A DNA stretch of 64,000 bases from Gemmobacter lutimaris (GTDB lineage Bacteria > Pseudomonadota > Alphaproteobacteria > Rhodobacterales > Rhodobacteraceae), in the NCBI RefSeq assembly GCF_003570715.1, contig NZ_QXXQ01000011.1, positions 62,001 to 126,000 of the forward strand. Reading direction: 5' to 3'. Made by a program: the position numbers and the translations under genes. A model generated the notes under the pieces. That model was given only the letters and a program-made list of their open reading frames with translations, was not told the DNA's origin and searched no databases. This document shows, one piece after another, positions 16,975 to 24,860 of the stretch (position 1 is the stretch's first letter; every line of letters begins with the position of its first letter).

Positions 16975-17008
16975 AAAAAACAAAGGGCGGTGCCAGTTGG
17001 CACCGCCC
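16975..17008 (-). terminator. Rho-independent terminator of cspA
   Basis: Read on the minus strand, a perfect 10-bp stem (GGGCGGTGCC/GGCACCGCCC) with a 4-base loop is followed by TTTGTTTTTT. It lies 22 bases after the cspA stop. Confidence 0.88.
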
Positions 17009-17030
17009 CTGTCTTGATCGGAAAGTGCGA

Positions 17031-17237
17031 TCAGGCGATGGCGATGTTGGTCGCCGATTCGCGGCCGTCGCGGCCTTTTTCGATGTCGAAGGTCACCGCC
17101 TGACCGTCATTCAGTTGGCGGATGCCCGAACGCTCCAGCGCCGAGATGTGCACGAACACGTCGCGCGAGCTGCCCTCGGGGGCAATGAAGCCATAACCTT
17201 TGGTGCTGTTGAACCATTTCACGGTGCCGTTGGCCAT
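17031..17237 (-). CDS. CspA-family cold-shock protein
   Basis: A 68-residue cold-shock domain protein with RNP1 (KGYGFIAPE) and RNP2 (DVFVHI), an RNA chaperone and single-strand nucleic acid binder. AAGGAGACACACG precedes the ATG. A good promoter lies ~115 bases upstream, leaving a long 5' leader as in cold-regulated csp genes, and a strong terminator follows, so it is monocistronic. Confidence 0.95.
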   Translation of the reverse strand: MANGTVKWFNSTKGYGFIAPEGSSRDVFVHISALERSGIRQLNDGQAVTFDIEKGRDGRESATNIAIA

Positions 17238-17353
17238 CGTGTGTCTCCTTGTGTTTGCCGCCCGCGGAGTGCGGCGGCCCGGCTCAGTGTCGTCGTCGGA
17301 TCCACTGAAGCCATAAGGAAACAGAAGGTCGAGAGAAGAAGCTTAGCCAGTTG

Positions 17354-17382
17354 AAAATATCACTTTCGGCGCCTCGTTTCAA
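17354..17382 (-). promoter_or_regulatory. Promoter of the cold-shock gene
   Basis: On the minus strand TTGAAA (17382-17377), 17 bases, TATTTT (17359-17354) form a near-consensus sigma-70 promoter. Transcription would start near 17347, giving a leader of roughly 110 bases before the cspA ATG. Confidence 0.65.
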
Positions 17383-17400
17383 GCACCGGCTGCATTGGAG

Positions 17401-17427
17401 AAAAGGCGCGCGGAAATCCGCGCGCCC
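17401..17427 (-). terminator. Terminator of the ABC-transporter operon
   Basis: On the minus strand GGCGCGCGG/CCGCGCGCC with a 4-base loop is followed by TTTTCT. It is 9 bases after the substrate-binding protein stop codon. Confidence 0.8.
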
Positions 17428-17435
17428 TTCCGCCC

Positions 17436-18410
17436 TTATTGCAGCGCCTTGTCGGTGATCTGATGCGTCCAGGCGCCTTCGGGGGCCTTGGTGATCACCG
17501 GATCGGAGCCGCCCGACATCAGCGCCTCGACCGTGCGGGTATAATCGGCCTCGTCCAGCGCGCCGTTCGACCCTGCGGTCAGCTTCGCCACCTCGCCCAT
17601 CATGCGCTTCTGGTGGCTTTCGGTCTGGGCGCCGGTCTCGTCATTCTCCAGCACGATCATCGCGGCTTCGTCCGGATTCGCCTCGGCGTATTTCCAGCCC
17701 TTCATCGAGGCGCGGACGAATTTCACCATCTTCTCGTCGAAGGCTGCGTCCTTGAGGTTATCCTCCAGCACATAAAGCCCGTCCTCCAGCGTGGCGACGC
17801 CCTCGTCCTCATATTTGAAGGTCACAAGATCCTCGGGCTTCACGCCCGCGTCGATCACCTGCCAATATTCATTATAGGTCATGGTCGAGATGCAGGCGGC
17901 CTGCTTCTGAAGCAGCGGATCGACGTTGAAGCCCTGTTTCAGCACCGTGACATCCGTGCCGTCGGTCTTCAGCCCCAGCTTGTTCATCCAGTTCAGGAAC
18001 GGATATTCATTGCCGCCGAACCAGACCCCCAGCGTCTTGCCCTTGAAATCGGCCGGGGTCGCCACGCCCGATTCCTTCAGGCAGGTCAGCATCATGCCCG
18101 AGGATTTGAACGGCTGGGCGATATTGACCAGCGGCAGCCCCTTCTCGCGCGCGGCAAGGGCCGAGGGCATCCAGTCCACCACCACATCGGCACCGCCGCC
18201 TGCAATCACCTGCGTCGGCGCGACATCCGGGCCACCGGGCAGGATGGTGACGTTCAGCCCTTCCTCGTCGTAGAACCCCTTGTCCTTGGCGACATAATAG
18301 CCAGCGAACTGCGCCTGCGTGACCCATTTCAATTGCAGCGTCACATCCTCGGCCTGAACCGCACCCGCCATGAAGGCCAGCGCCGCCGCACTCGTCATCA
18401 GATATTTCAT
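17436..18410 (-). CDS. ABC transporter substrate-binding protein (NMT1/THI5-like)
   Basis: A 324-residue periplasmic protein with a signal peptide (cleavage near VQA-E, residue 21). The LQLKWVTQAQFAGYYVAKDKGFYDEEGLNVTILPGG opening is diagnostic of the NMT1/THI5 group that binds pyrimidines, thiamine precursors and similar heterocycles. GGAGGTTTG precedes the ATG at 18410. It is the last gene of an operon with two permeases, an ATPase, dihydropyrimidinase and ureidopropionase, so the ligand is probably a pyrimidine base or a related hydantoin/dihydropyrimidine. Confidence 0.88.
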   Translation of the reverse strand: MKYLMTSAAALAFMAGAVQAEDVTLQLKWVTQAQFAGYYVAKDKGFYDEEGLNVTILPGGPDVAPTQVIAGGGADVVVDWMPSALAAREKGLPLVNIAQPFKSSGMMLTCLKESGVATPADFKGKTLGVWFGGNEYPFLNWMNKLGLKTDGTDVTVLKQGFNVDPLLQKQAACISTMTYNEYWQVIDAGVKPEDLVTFKYEDEGVATLEDGLYVLEDNLKDAAFDEKMVKFVRASMKGWKYAEANPDEAAMIVLENDETGAQTESHQKRMMGEVAKLTAGSNGALDEADYTRTVEALMSGGSDPVITKAPEGAWTHQITDKALQ

Positions 18411-18445
18411 AGTCAAACCTCCATGTTGCCGGTTTTCCCGTTTTT

Positions 18446-19336
18446 TCACTGTCGTCTCTGCGACGGATGCCAGAAGGTCATCCGTTTCTCGATCAGCGCG
18501 ACCAAGCCGTAGAAGGCCGATCCCGCCAAAGCCGCCACCGCAATCTCGGCCCAGATCATCGGCAGGCCAAGCCGCCCGATCTCTGCCGTGATGCGGAACC
18601 CCATGCCGACGATGGGGCTGCCGAAAAATTCGGCAACGATGGCCCCGATCAACGCGAGTGTGGTGGCAATCTTCAACCCGTTGAACAGGAAGGGCAAGGC
18701 GGCAGGCAGGCGCAGCTTCAGCAGCGTCTGCCAGTAGCTTGCGCTGTAGGTCGCCATCAGATCGCGCTGCATCGGCTCGGTCGCCTTCAGCCCCGCGACC
18801 ATGTTCACCAGCACGGGGAAGAACACCATGACCACCACGACCGCCGCCTTGGAATGCCAGTCAAAGCCGAACCACATGACCATGATCGGCGCGATGCCGA
18901 CAATGGGAAGGGCGGCGACGAAATTGCCGACCGGCAGCAAGCCGCGTTGCAAGAAGGGCGAGCGGTCGATCAGGATCGCCGTGCCGATGGCCGCGCCGCA
19001 GCCCAGCACATAGCCGCTTAACGCGCCCTTTACGAAAGTCTGCACGAAATCGGCCCAGAGCACCGGAATGCTGTCAATCAGCTGCACCCAGATCGCCGAG
19101 GGCGCGGGCAGGATCACCGGGTTCACCTCGAACAGATCCACCGTCATTTCCCACAGCGCCAGCAGTGTGATGCCAAAGATCAGCGGAACGACCCGCCGCA
19201 CCCAGGGGCCGCGCCCTTCGGCCAGACCGGCGTTCAGCGTCCATGCACCGAACCACACCGCCAGCACCAGCCCAAGCCGCCAGTCGGCCACAAACCCCGC
19301 CGCCGCGACGGCGGCCATGATCGCCAGCCCCTTCAT
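18446..19336 (-). CDS. ABC transporter permease
   Basis: A 296-residue permease with N-terminal extra helices and a standard core. The EAA-like loop appears as YSASYWQTLLKLRLPAALPFLFNGLKIATTLALIGAIVAEFF. It overlaps the upstream permease gene by ATGA (19333-19336), so the two make a heterodimeric channel for the adjacent NMT1-type binding protein. Confidence 0.9.
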   Translation of the reverse strand: MKGLAIMAAVAAAGFVADWRLGLVLAVWFGAWTLNAGLAEGRGPWVRRVVPLIFGITLLALWEMTVDLFEVNPVILPAPSAIWVQLIDSIPVLWADFVQTFVKGALSGYVLGCGAAIGTAILIDRSPFLQRGLLPVGNFVAALPIVGIAPIMVMWFGFDWHSKAAVVVVMVFFPVLVNMVAGLKATEPMQRDLMATYSASYWQTLLKLRLPAALPFLFNGLKIATTLALIGAIVAEFFGSPIVGMGFRITAEIGRLGLPMIWAEIAVAALAGSAFYGLVALIEKRMTFWHPSQRRQ

Positions 19337-20214
19337 CGCACCAGCCCCATGCGTTGCAACACCACCCGCTCCGCCAGCCCGATGATCGCCACCAGAGACG
19401 CCGCCAGCAGCGCCGCCGCGAACAGCGCCGCCCAGATCTGCACCGTCTGCCCGTAATACGACCCGCTCAAGAGCCGCGAGCCAAGCCCCGCCACCGCCCC
19501 GGTCGGCAATTCGCCGACAATGGTGCCGACCAGCGAAGCCGCCACCCCCACCTTCAGCGAGGCGAACAGATAGGGCATCGAGGACGGCAGCCGCAGCTTG
19601 GCGAAGGTCTGCACCGCGCTGGCATTATAGGTGCGCAGCAGGTCCAGTTGCATCCCGTCAGGCGCGCGCAGCCCCTTCACCATACCCACCACCACCGGGA
19701 AGAACGACAGATAGGCCGAGATGATCGCCTTCGGCACGATCCCCTGCACCCCCATGCTGTTCAGGACGACAATGATCATCGGCGCGATGGCAAGGATCGG
19801 GATGGTCTGGCTGGCGATGGCCCAGGGCATGACACTCATGTCCATCGCCCGGTTATAGACGATCCCCACCGCCAGCAGGATACCCAGACCGGACCCCATC
19901 ACAAAGCCCAGCAGCGTCGCCGACAGCGTGACCCAGCCATGATAGACCAGACTGCGTTTCGACGTCACCTTCTGCCCGAAGAATCCGTCATACAGCCCCT
20001 TGGCCACCTGATGCGGCGCAGGCAGCACCGGACGCTCCTGATGCAGTGTCTCGGTCACCAGATCGACCAGCATCACCTCGCGCCCCTCGCGCGCGGCCTG
20101 ATCGTAAACCCAGGTCGCATTCATCCAGATCGCCGCCAGATACCACAAGCCGACAATCGCCGCGACAACGGTCAGAACCGGGACCAGACTACGCAGCATG
20201 CCCGCCCCGCTCAT
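19333..20214 (-). CDS. ABC transporter permease
   Basis: A 293-residue permease from the ATG at 20214. A coupling loop YNASAVQTFAKLRLPSSMPYLFASLKVGVAASLVGTIVGE and a DMSVMPWAIASQTIPILAIAPMIIVVL stretch mark the SsuC/ThiX-like group. A GTG at 20301 overlaps the ATPase stop and gives a longer frame, but the extra 29 residues are encoded by the GC-palindrome leader element and look non-coding. An alternative ATG at 20199 would remove five residues. Confidence 0.88.
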   Translation of the reverse strand: MSGAGMLRSLVPVLTVVAAIVGLWYLAAIWMNATWVYDQAAREGREVMLVDLVTETLHQERPVLPAPHQVAKGLYDGFFGQKVTSKRSLVYHGWVTLSATLLGFVMGSGLGILLAVGIVYNRAMDMSVMPWAIASQTIPILAIAPMIIVVLNSMGVQGIVPKAIISAYLSFFPVVVGMVKGLRAPDGMQLDLLRTYNASAVQTFAKLRLPSSMPYLFASLKVGVAASLVGTIVGELPTGAVAGLGSRLLSGSYYGQTVQIWAALFAAALLAASLVAIIGLAERVVLQRMGLVR

Positions 20215-20218
20215 TTTC

Positions 20219-20283
20219 TGTCGAAAAATATCCTCGGGGGGTGAATTGCGCCGCAGGCGCAAGAGGGGGGCAGACAGCCCCCC
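20219..20283 (-). repeat. GC-palindrome leader element, copy A
   Basis: Lies between the ATPase and permease genes. On the minus strand it comprises a perfect GGGGGGC/GCCCCCC hairpin, a TTGCGCC/GGCGCAA hairpin, and then CCCCCCGAGGATATTTTTCG ending five bases before the permease ATG. It resembles the elements at 22771 and 34430. Confidence 0.55.
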
Positions 20284-20297
20284 TGCCTTTCGCGCCC

Positions 20298-21110
20298 TCA
20301 CATCTCATCGCCATGCCCCGCCCTGAGCCCCTCGCGCACGCGATGGGCGATCTCGATGAATGCGCGGCTGTCGCGGATGTCCAGTGGCCGCTCCTTCGGC
20401 AGCGAGCTTTCGATCACATCGGTGATCCGCCCCGGACGCGGGCTCATCACCACGATCTTCGTCGACAGATAGACCGCCTCCGGGATGGAATGGGTGACGA
20501 AACCGATGGTCTTGCCGGTCCGCGCCCAAAGCTTCAGCAATTCCTCGTTCAGCCGGTCGCGCACGATTTCGTCCAGCGCACCGAAAGGCTCGTCCATCAA
20601 CAGGATGTCGGCATCGAAGGCCAGCGCGCGGGCGATGCTGGCGCGCTGCTGCATGCCGCCGGAAAGCTGCCAGGGGAATTTGCCTCCAAATCCTTCCAGA
20701 TCAACCAGTTGCAGCACGTCCTTCACGCGCCGATCCTGTTCGTCCCGCGCAAATCCCATGATCTCCAGCGGCAGGCGGATATTGCCCGCGATGGTGCGCC
20801 AGGGGTAAAGCCCCGCCGCCTGAAACACATAGCCATAGGCGCGCTTGCGACGCGCCTCGTCCGGTGTCATGCCGTTCACGGTCAGGCTGCCCCCGGTGGG
20901 ATGCTCCAGCGCCGCGATGCAGCGCAGGAAGGTGGTCTTGCCACAGCCCGAGGGACCGATGAAGCTGACGAAATCGCCCTTGTCGATGGTCAGGTTCACA
21001 TCCTTCAAGGCCTGCACCGGCCCGTCGGCCGTCTGGAACACCAGATCCAGCCCCCGTGCCTCGACAACCGGCCCCGCGTTCTCTGCCCTGTCCTTCATCC
21101 ATCCCCGCAT
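20298..21110 (-). CDS. ABC transporter ATP-binding protein
   Basis: A 270-residue nucleotide-binding subunit of the nitrate/taurine/thiamine-precursor type. Walker A GPSGCGKTT (~54), Q-loop YVFQAAGLYPW, signature LSGGMQQR, Walker B ILLMDEPFGALDE and switch His (VTHSIPEA) are all intact. The start at 21110 follows GAGG; an in-frame ATG at 21098 is possible. It energises the two downstream permeases. Confidence 0.93.
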   Translation of the reverse strand: MRGWMKDRAENAGPVVEARGLDLVFQTADGPVQALKDVNLTIDKGDFVSFIGPSGCGKTTFLRCIAALEHPTGGSLTVNGMTPDEARRKRAYGYVFQAAGLYPWRTIAGNIRLPLEIMGFARDEQDRRVKDVLQLVDLEGFGGKFPWQLSGGMQQRASIARALAFDADILLMDEPFGALDEIVRDRLNEELLKLWARTGKTIGFVTHSIPEAVYLSTKIVVMSPRPGRITDVIESSLPKERPLDIRDSRAFIEIAHRVREGLRAGHGDEM

Positions 21111-21181
21111 CCGGCCGCCTCGGGCCGGTTCATATTCCGTTTACCGATTCCCCGCATGTTCGGACATTCAGGGAGGATACC

Positions 21182-21325
21182 ATGATCACAACACTCGCCT
21201 TCGCCCCGACGGAGGAGGATCTGGAGGAGTATTTCTTCGCCCCTCCGGTCCTGACTTTCGCCCCGCCCCCGCCACCAGCGCCGGTGCTGCCTCAAACTCC
21301 CGTCGCAGGGACGCCGGAGCGCTGA
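21182..21325 (+). CDS. Small acidic/proline-rich protein, unknown
   Basis: A 47-residue ORF opening MITTLAFAPTEEDLEEYFFA and ending in a Pro-rich tail, preceded by GGGAGGATACC at ideal spacing. It is divergent from the ABC operon's ATPase and overlaps the last 34 bases of the dihydropyrimidinase gene antisense. The strong ribosome site and the amphipathic acidic start suggest a real small gene; no function is known to me. Confidence 0.5.
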   Translation: MITTLAFAPTEEDLEEYFFAPPVLTFAPPPPPAPVLPQTPVAGTPER

Positions 21326-22746
21326 ACCGGCCGCGGCGCGGTCAGTTCTTTCCATGCACTCAGCGCCCGGTTCACCGCCGGGCGCGGCGCGCGACCAACG
21401 AACTGGCCATGGCCTTCCTCGGTCCGCATCTCACCGTCATGCACCACGACCTTGCCGCGCGACAGGGTGAACCGCGGCAGACCCTTCACAGCCTGCCCCT
21501 CGAACACGTTGTAATCAATGCTCGACTGCTGGCTGCCCGCCGAGATCACCTTTTCTTTCGCCGGGTCCCAGACCACCAGATCGGCGTCGGCACCAACCAG
21601 AACCGCGCCCTTCTTCGGGTAAAGGTTCAGGATCTTGGCGATATTGGTCGAGGTCACCGCAACAAACTCGTTCGGAGTCAGCCGCCCCGTGTTCACACCG
21701 TGGGTCCAGAGCATCGGCAGCCGGTCTTCCAGCCCGCCGGTGCCATTCGGGATTTTGGAAAAATCCCCCACCCCGAACCGTTTCTGCTCGGTCGTGAAGG
21801 CACAATGGTCTGTCGCCACGCAGGACAGGCTGCCCGCCTGCAACCCTGCCCAAAGGCTCGCCTGATGCGCCTTGTTGCGGAAGGGCGGCGACATGACGCG
21901 CCGCGCGGCATGGTCCCAGTCGGGGTTGAAATATTCGCTCTCATCAAGCGTCAGATGCTGGATCAGCGGCTCGCCCCAGACCCTTTTGCCGGCCTGCCGT
22001 GCCCGGCGGATCGCCTCATGTGCCTCCTCGCAAGAGGTATGCACCACATAAAGCGGCACCCCCGCCATATCGGCGATCATGATGGCGCGATTGGTCGCCT
22101 CGCCCTCCACCTGCGGCGGGCGGGAATAGGCATGCGCCTCGGGGCCGGAATTGCCCTCAGCCAGCAGCTTCGCGGTCAGTTCGGCCACCACATCGCCGTT
22201 CTCGGCATGGACCATGGCGAGGCCGCCCAGATCGCCCACCCGGCGGAACGACGCGAACAACTCGTCATCATTCACCATAAGGGCGCCCTTGTAGGCCATG
22301 AAATGCTTGAAGGAGGTGATGCCCGCCTTCACGCTGTCCTCCATCCCCTCCCAGACCTTCTCACCCCACCAGGTGATCGCCATGTGATAGGAGTAATCGC
22401 AATTCGCCCGGCCCGATTTGTTGTGCCACATCTGCGCGGCATCCATCAGCCCCTGGCCCTGCCCCGGCAGCACGAAATCCACCACCATCGTGGTGCCACC
22501 CGCCAGCGCCGCCCGTGTGCCACTTTCAAAATCATCGGCGGAATAGGTGCCCATGAAAGGCATTTCCAGATGGGTATGCGGATCGATTCCGCCCGGTATG
22601 ATGTAACAGCCCGAGGCGTCCAGCACCGTGTCGCCGGTCAGCCCCGCACCGATCGCAGTGATCACGCCCCCCTCGACCAGCACATCCGCCTCATAGGACA
22701 GATCCGCCGTGACAACCGTCCCGCCCTTGATCACCGTCGATGCCAT
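21292..22746 (-). CDS. hydA: Dihydropyrimidinase (D-hydantoinase)
   Basis: A 484-residue zinc amidohydrolase that opens dihydrouracil/dihydrothymine to N-carbamoyl-beta-amino acids. Metal ligands are visible: HTH in GGIDPHTHLEMPF (~57), the carboxylated lysine region ITSFKHFMAYKGAL (~150), His in VHAENGD and VVHTSCEEA, and Asp in ATDHCAF. The ATG at 22746 follows GGGAGAGAGCGGC. It sits between the ureidopropionase upstream and the ABC genes downstream, forming step two of reductive pyrimidine degradation; hydantoins are alternative substrates. Confidence 0.93.
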   Translation of the reverse strand: MASTVIKGGTVVTADLSYEADVLVEGGVITAIGAGLTGDTVLDASGCYIIPGGIDPHTHLEMPFMGTYSADDFESGTRAALAGGTTMVVDFVLPGQGQGLMDAAQMWHNKSGRANCDYSYHMAITWWGEKVWEGMEDSVKAGITSFKHFMAYKGALMVNDDELFASFRRVGDLGGLAMVHAENGDVVAELTAKLLAEGNSGPEAHAYSRPPQVEGEATNRAIMIADMAGVPLYVVHTSCEEAHEAIRRARQAGKRVWGEPLIQHLTLDESEYFNPDWDHAARRVMSPPFRNKAHQASLWAGLQAGSLSCVATDHCAFTTEQKRFGVGDFSKIPNGTGGLEDRLPMLWTHGVNTGRLTPNEFVAVTSTNIAKILNLYPKKGAVLVGADADLVVWDPAKEKVISAGSQQSSIDYNVFEGQAVKGLPRFTLSRGKVVVHDGEMRTEEGHGQFVGRAPRPAVNRALSAWKELTAPRPVQRSGVPATGV

Positions 22747-22770
22747 GCCGCTCTCTCCCGATCCGCTTTT

Positions 22771-22815
22771 GCTTCTTGTCCAAATACTCCGGGGGTCCGG
22801 GGGCAGCGCCCCCGG
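22771..22815 (-). repeat. GC-palindrome leader element, copy B
   Basis: On the minus strand a perfect CCGGGGGC/GCCCCCGG hairpin is followed by CCCCCGGAGTATTTGGACAA and GAAGC, about 25 bases before the dihydropyrimidinase start. It shares layout and the GGA-TATTT-GACA core with copies at 20219 and 34430. Confidence 0.55.
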
Positions 22816-22823
22816 CCTTTCCG

Positions 22824-24074
22824 TCACTCGACGACTTCGGCCACCTGCAACACCGCATGCAGCAGCACATCGGTGCCCGCTGCCGCCCATTCCGGGCTGA
22901 TCTCCTCGGCCTCGTTATGGCTCAACCCGTCCACACAGGGGCACATGACCATGGTGGTCGGCGCCACGCGGTTGATCCAGCAGGCGTCATGCCCGGCGCC
23001 CGAAACGATGTCCATGTGGGTGTAGCCCAGCTTTTCCGCACTCGCCCGCACGATGCCCACCAGTTCGGGGTCAAAGGTCACCGGGTCGAAATGGCCGACC
23101 GGCTCGATGCTGCACCCAAGGCCCAGCTCTGCCGCAACCGCATGGGCCGCGCGCTCCACCTCGGCGCGCATGGCGTCCAGCTTGGCCTGTTCGGGGCTAC
23201 GGATATCCACAGTAAACACCACCTTGCCGGGGATCACGTTGCGCGAGTTCGGATGCACGAAGACCTGCCCGACCGCCCCCACGGCATTGGGCTGGTGGCT
23301 CATGGCGATCTGATGCACGCGCTCGGTGATCCGCGCCATGCCGAGGCCCGCATTCACCCGCATGGCCATGGGGGTGGATCCGGTATGCGCATCCTTGCCG
23401 GTCAGGGTGATTTCCAGCCACCAAAGCCCCTGCCCATGGGTGACGACGCCGATGCTTTTTCCTTCCGCCTCAAGGATCGGCCCCTGTTCGATATGCAGTT
23501 CGAACATCGCCTTCATCTTGCGCGCGCCGACGACCTCATCCCCGACCCAGCCGATGCGGGCCAGTTCGTCGCCAAAGCGTTTGCCCTCGGGGTCGGTGCG
23601 GTCATAGGCGTAGTCTTGCGTATGGATGCCCGCGAACACGCCCGAGGCCAGCATGGCGGGGGCGAACCGCGCGCCTTCCTCATTCGTCCAGTTGGTCACA
23701 ACGATCGGGTGCCGGGTCTTCAGCCCCATGTCATTGATCGTCCGCACCACCTCCAGCGCGCCCAGAACACCCAGCACGCCGTCATATTTGCCGCCCGTCG
23801 GCTGCGTATCCAGATGGCTGCCCATATAGACCGGCAGCGCGTCGGGGTCGGTGCCGGGGCGCGAGGCGAACATGTTGCCCATGGTATCGACGCCCATGGT
23901 CATGCCCGCCGCCTCGCACCAGCGTTTGAACAGATGGCGGCCCTCACCATCGGCGTCGGTCAGCGTCTGGCGATTGCAGCCCCCCGCAACGCCGGGGCCG
24001 ATCAGCGCCATTTCCATGAGGCTGTCCCACAGCCGCGCCGAATTGATGCGAAGGTTCTCTCCGGGTGCTGGCAT
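22824..24074 (-). CDS. Beta-ureidopropionase / N-carbamoyl amino acid amidohydrolase (M20 family)
   Basis: A 416-residue Zn/Mn-dependent M20 hydrolase releasing ammonia and carbon dioxide from N-carbamoyl-beta-alanine. Metal-binding motifs are GSHLDTQPTGGKYDGVLG (~84), TNWTNEEGARF (~127), FELHIEQGP (~191) and GLSHNEAEEI near the C-terminus. Length and motifs match the beta-ureidopropionase/hydantoin-carbamoylase group. It is first in the six-gene operon, with RutR-like boxes in its upstream region. Confidence 0.9.
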   Translation of the reverse strand: MPAPGENLRINSARLWDSLMEMALIGPGVAGGCNRQTLTDADGEGRHLFKRWCEAAGMTMGVDTMGNMFASRPGTDPDALPVYMGSHLDTQPTGGKYDGVLGVLGALEVVRTINDMGLKTRHPIVVTNWTNEEGARFAPAMLASGVFAGIHTQDYAYDRTDPEGKRFGDELARIGWVGDEVVGARKMKAMFELHIEQGPILEAEGKSIGVVTHGQGLWWLEITLTGKDAHTGSTPMAMRVNAGLGMARITERVHQIAMSHQPNAVGAVGQVFVHPNSRNVIPGKVVFTVDIRSPEQAKLDAMRAEVERAAHAVAAELGLGCSIEPVGHFDPVTFDPELVGIVRASAEKLGYTHMDIVSGAGHDACWINRVAPTTMVMCPCVDGLSHNEAEEISPEWAAAGTDVLLHAVLQVAEVVE

Positions 24075-24130
24075 CAGCTTGCTCTCCCTGTGTGCCGCCC
24101 GTCTGTTGCGGGCTTGCGGCGAATCTCTTC

Positions 24131-24179
24131 CTGACCGTATGGTCAGATTGCAGGCTATAGAAGCTGACTATCCGGTCAA
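24131..24179. promoter_or_regulatory. Two RutR-type operator palindromes
   Basis: CTGACCGTATGGTCAG (24131-24146) is a perfect inverted repeat and CTGACTATCCGGTCAA (24164-24179) an imperfect one. The E. coli RutR box is TTGACCA-N2-TGGTCAA, so both match its arms and spacing. They lie between the ureidopropionase operon (start 24074) and the divergent TetR gene (start 24224). Confidence 0.65.
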
Positions 24180-24223
24180 CGAAAATCTCAGTTCCCCGCC
24201 AGCCCCCTGCGATCCGAGGCCCG

Positions 24224-24856
24224 ATGAACGAAACGCCCCGCCCGATGCGCCGCAACGAGATCCGCGCGATGAATGAAACGCTCATTCTTCAGGCAGCGGA
24301 AAAAGTCTTTGCAGAGGCAGGATTTGGCGGCGCGACCATGCAGTTGATCGCCGATGTTGCAGGGCTGCCGAAGGCCAATCTGCACTATTATTTCGCAACC
24401 AAGGAAGAGCTTTACCGCCGCGTCGTCGGTAATATCTTTGAAATCTGGCTGCATGCCGCCGACAGCATGGATGGCGCCGAAACCCCGGCGGAAGGCATCG
24501 GCGCCTATATCGACGCCAAGATGGATATTTCCCGCCGCCACCCGGACGGCTCGAAAGTCTGGGCATCCGAGGTGATGCACGGGGCGCCGGTCATTCAGGA
24601 TTATCTGGAAACCACGCTGCGCGACTGGACGGCGGGACGGGCCGCGCTGATCCAGCGCTGGATCGACGAGGGCAGGATGGCCCCCGTCGATCCGCAGCAC
24701 CTGCTTTACATGCTTTGGGCCACGACGCAGCACTATGCCGATTTCGGCCATCAGATCGAAACGCTGAACGGCGGCAAGCCGCTGTCCGAGGCGCAATGGA
24801 ATGCGGCCAAGGCCAGCGTCAAGCAAATCATCCTGCGCGGCATCGGGGTGTTGTAA
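24224..24856 (+). CDS. TetR-family regulator, RutR paralogue
   Basis: A 210-residue TetR regulator with N-terminal HTH (ATMQLIADVAGLPKANLHYYFATKEELYRR, ~40-70) and a YcdC/RutR-type ligand domain including APVDPQHLLYMLWATTQHYADFGHQIE. RutR senses uracil/thymine and releases its operator. This copy is more divergent from E. coli RutR than the one at 28455, so it may sense a different catabolite. The divergent position and shared boxes suggest it controls itself and the hydrolase/transporter operon. Confidence 0.87.
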   Translation: MNETPRPMRRNEIRAMNETLILQAAEKVFAEAGFGGATMQLIADVAGLPKANLHYYFATKEELYRRVVGNIFEIWLHAADSMDGAETPAEGIGAYIDAKMDISRRHPDGSKVWASEVMHGAPVIQDYLETTLRDWTAGRAALIQRWIDEGRMAPVDPQHLLYMLWATTQHYADFGHQIETLNGGKPLSEAQWNAAKASVKQIILRGIGVL

Positions 24857-24860
24857 CCGC

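Noticed and set aside
20215-20301. GTG at 20301 as the start of the upstream permease
   Set aside because: It would overlap the ATPase stop neatly, but the added residues are encoded by hairpins of the leader element and do not resemble a permease N-terminus.
20845-23025. Plus-strand 726-residue frame
   Set aside because: Runs antisense through the ATPase, hydA and ureidopropionase genes; only the 21182-21325 part with a strong ribosome site was kept.
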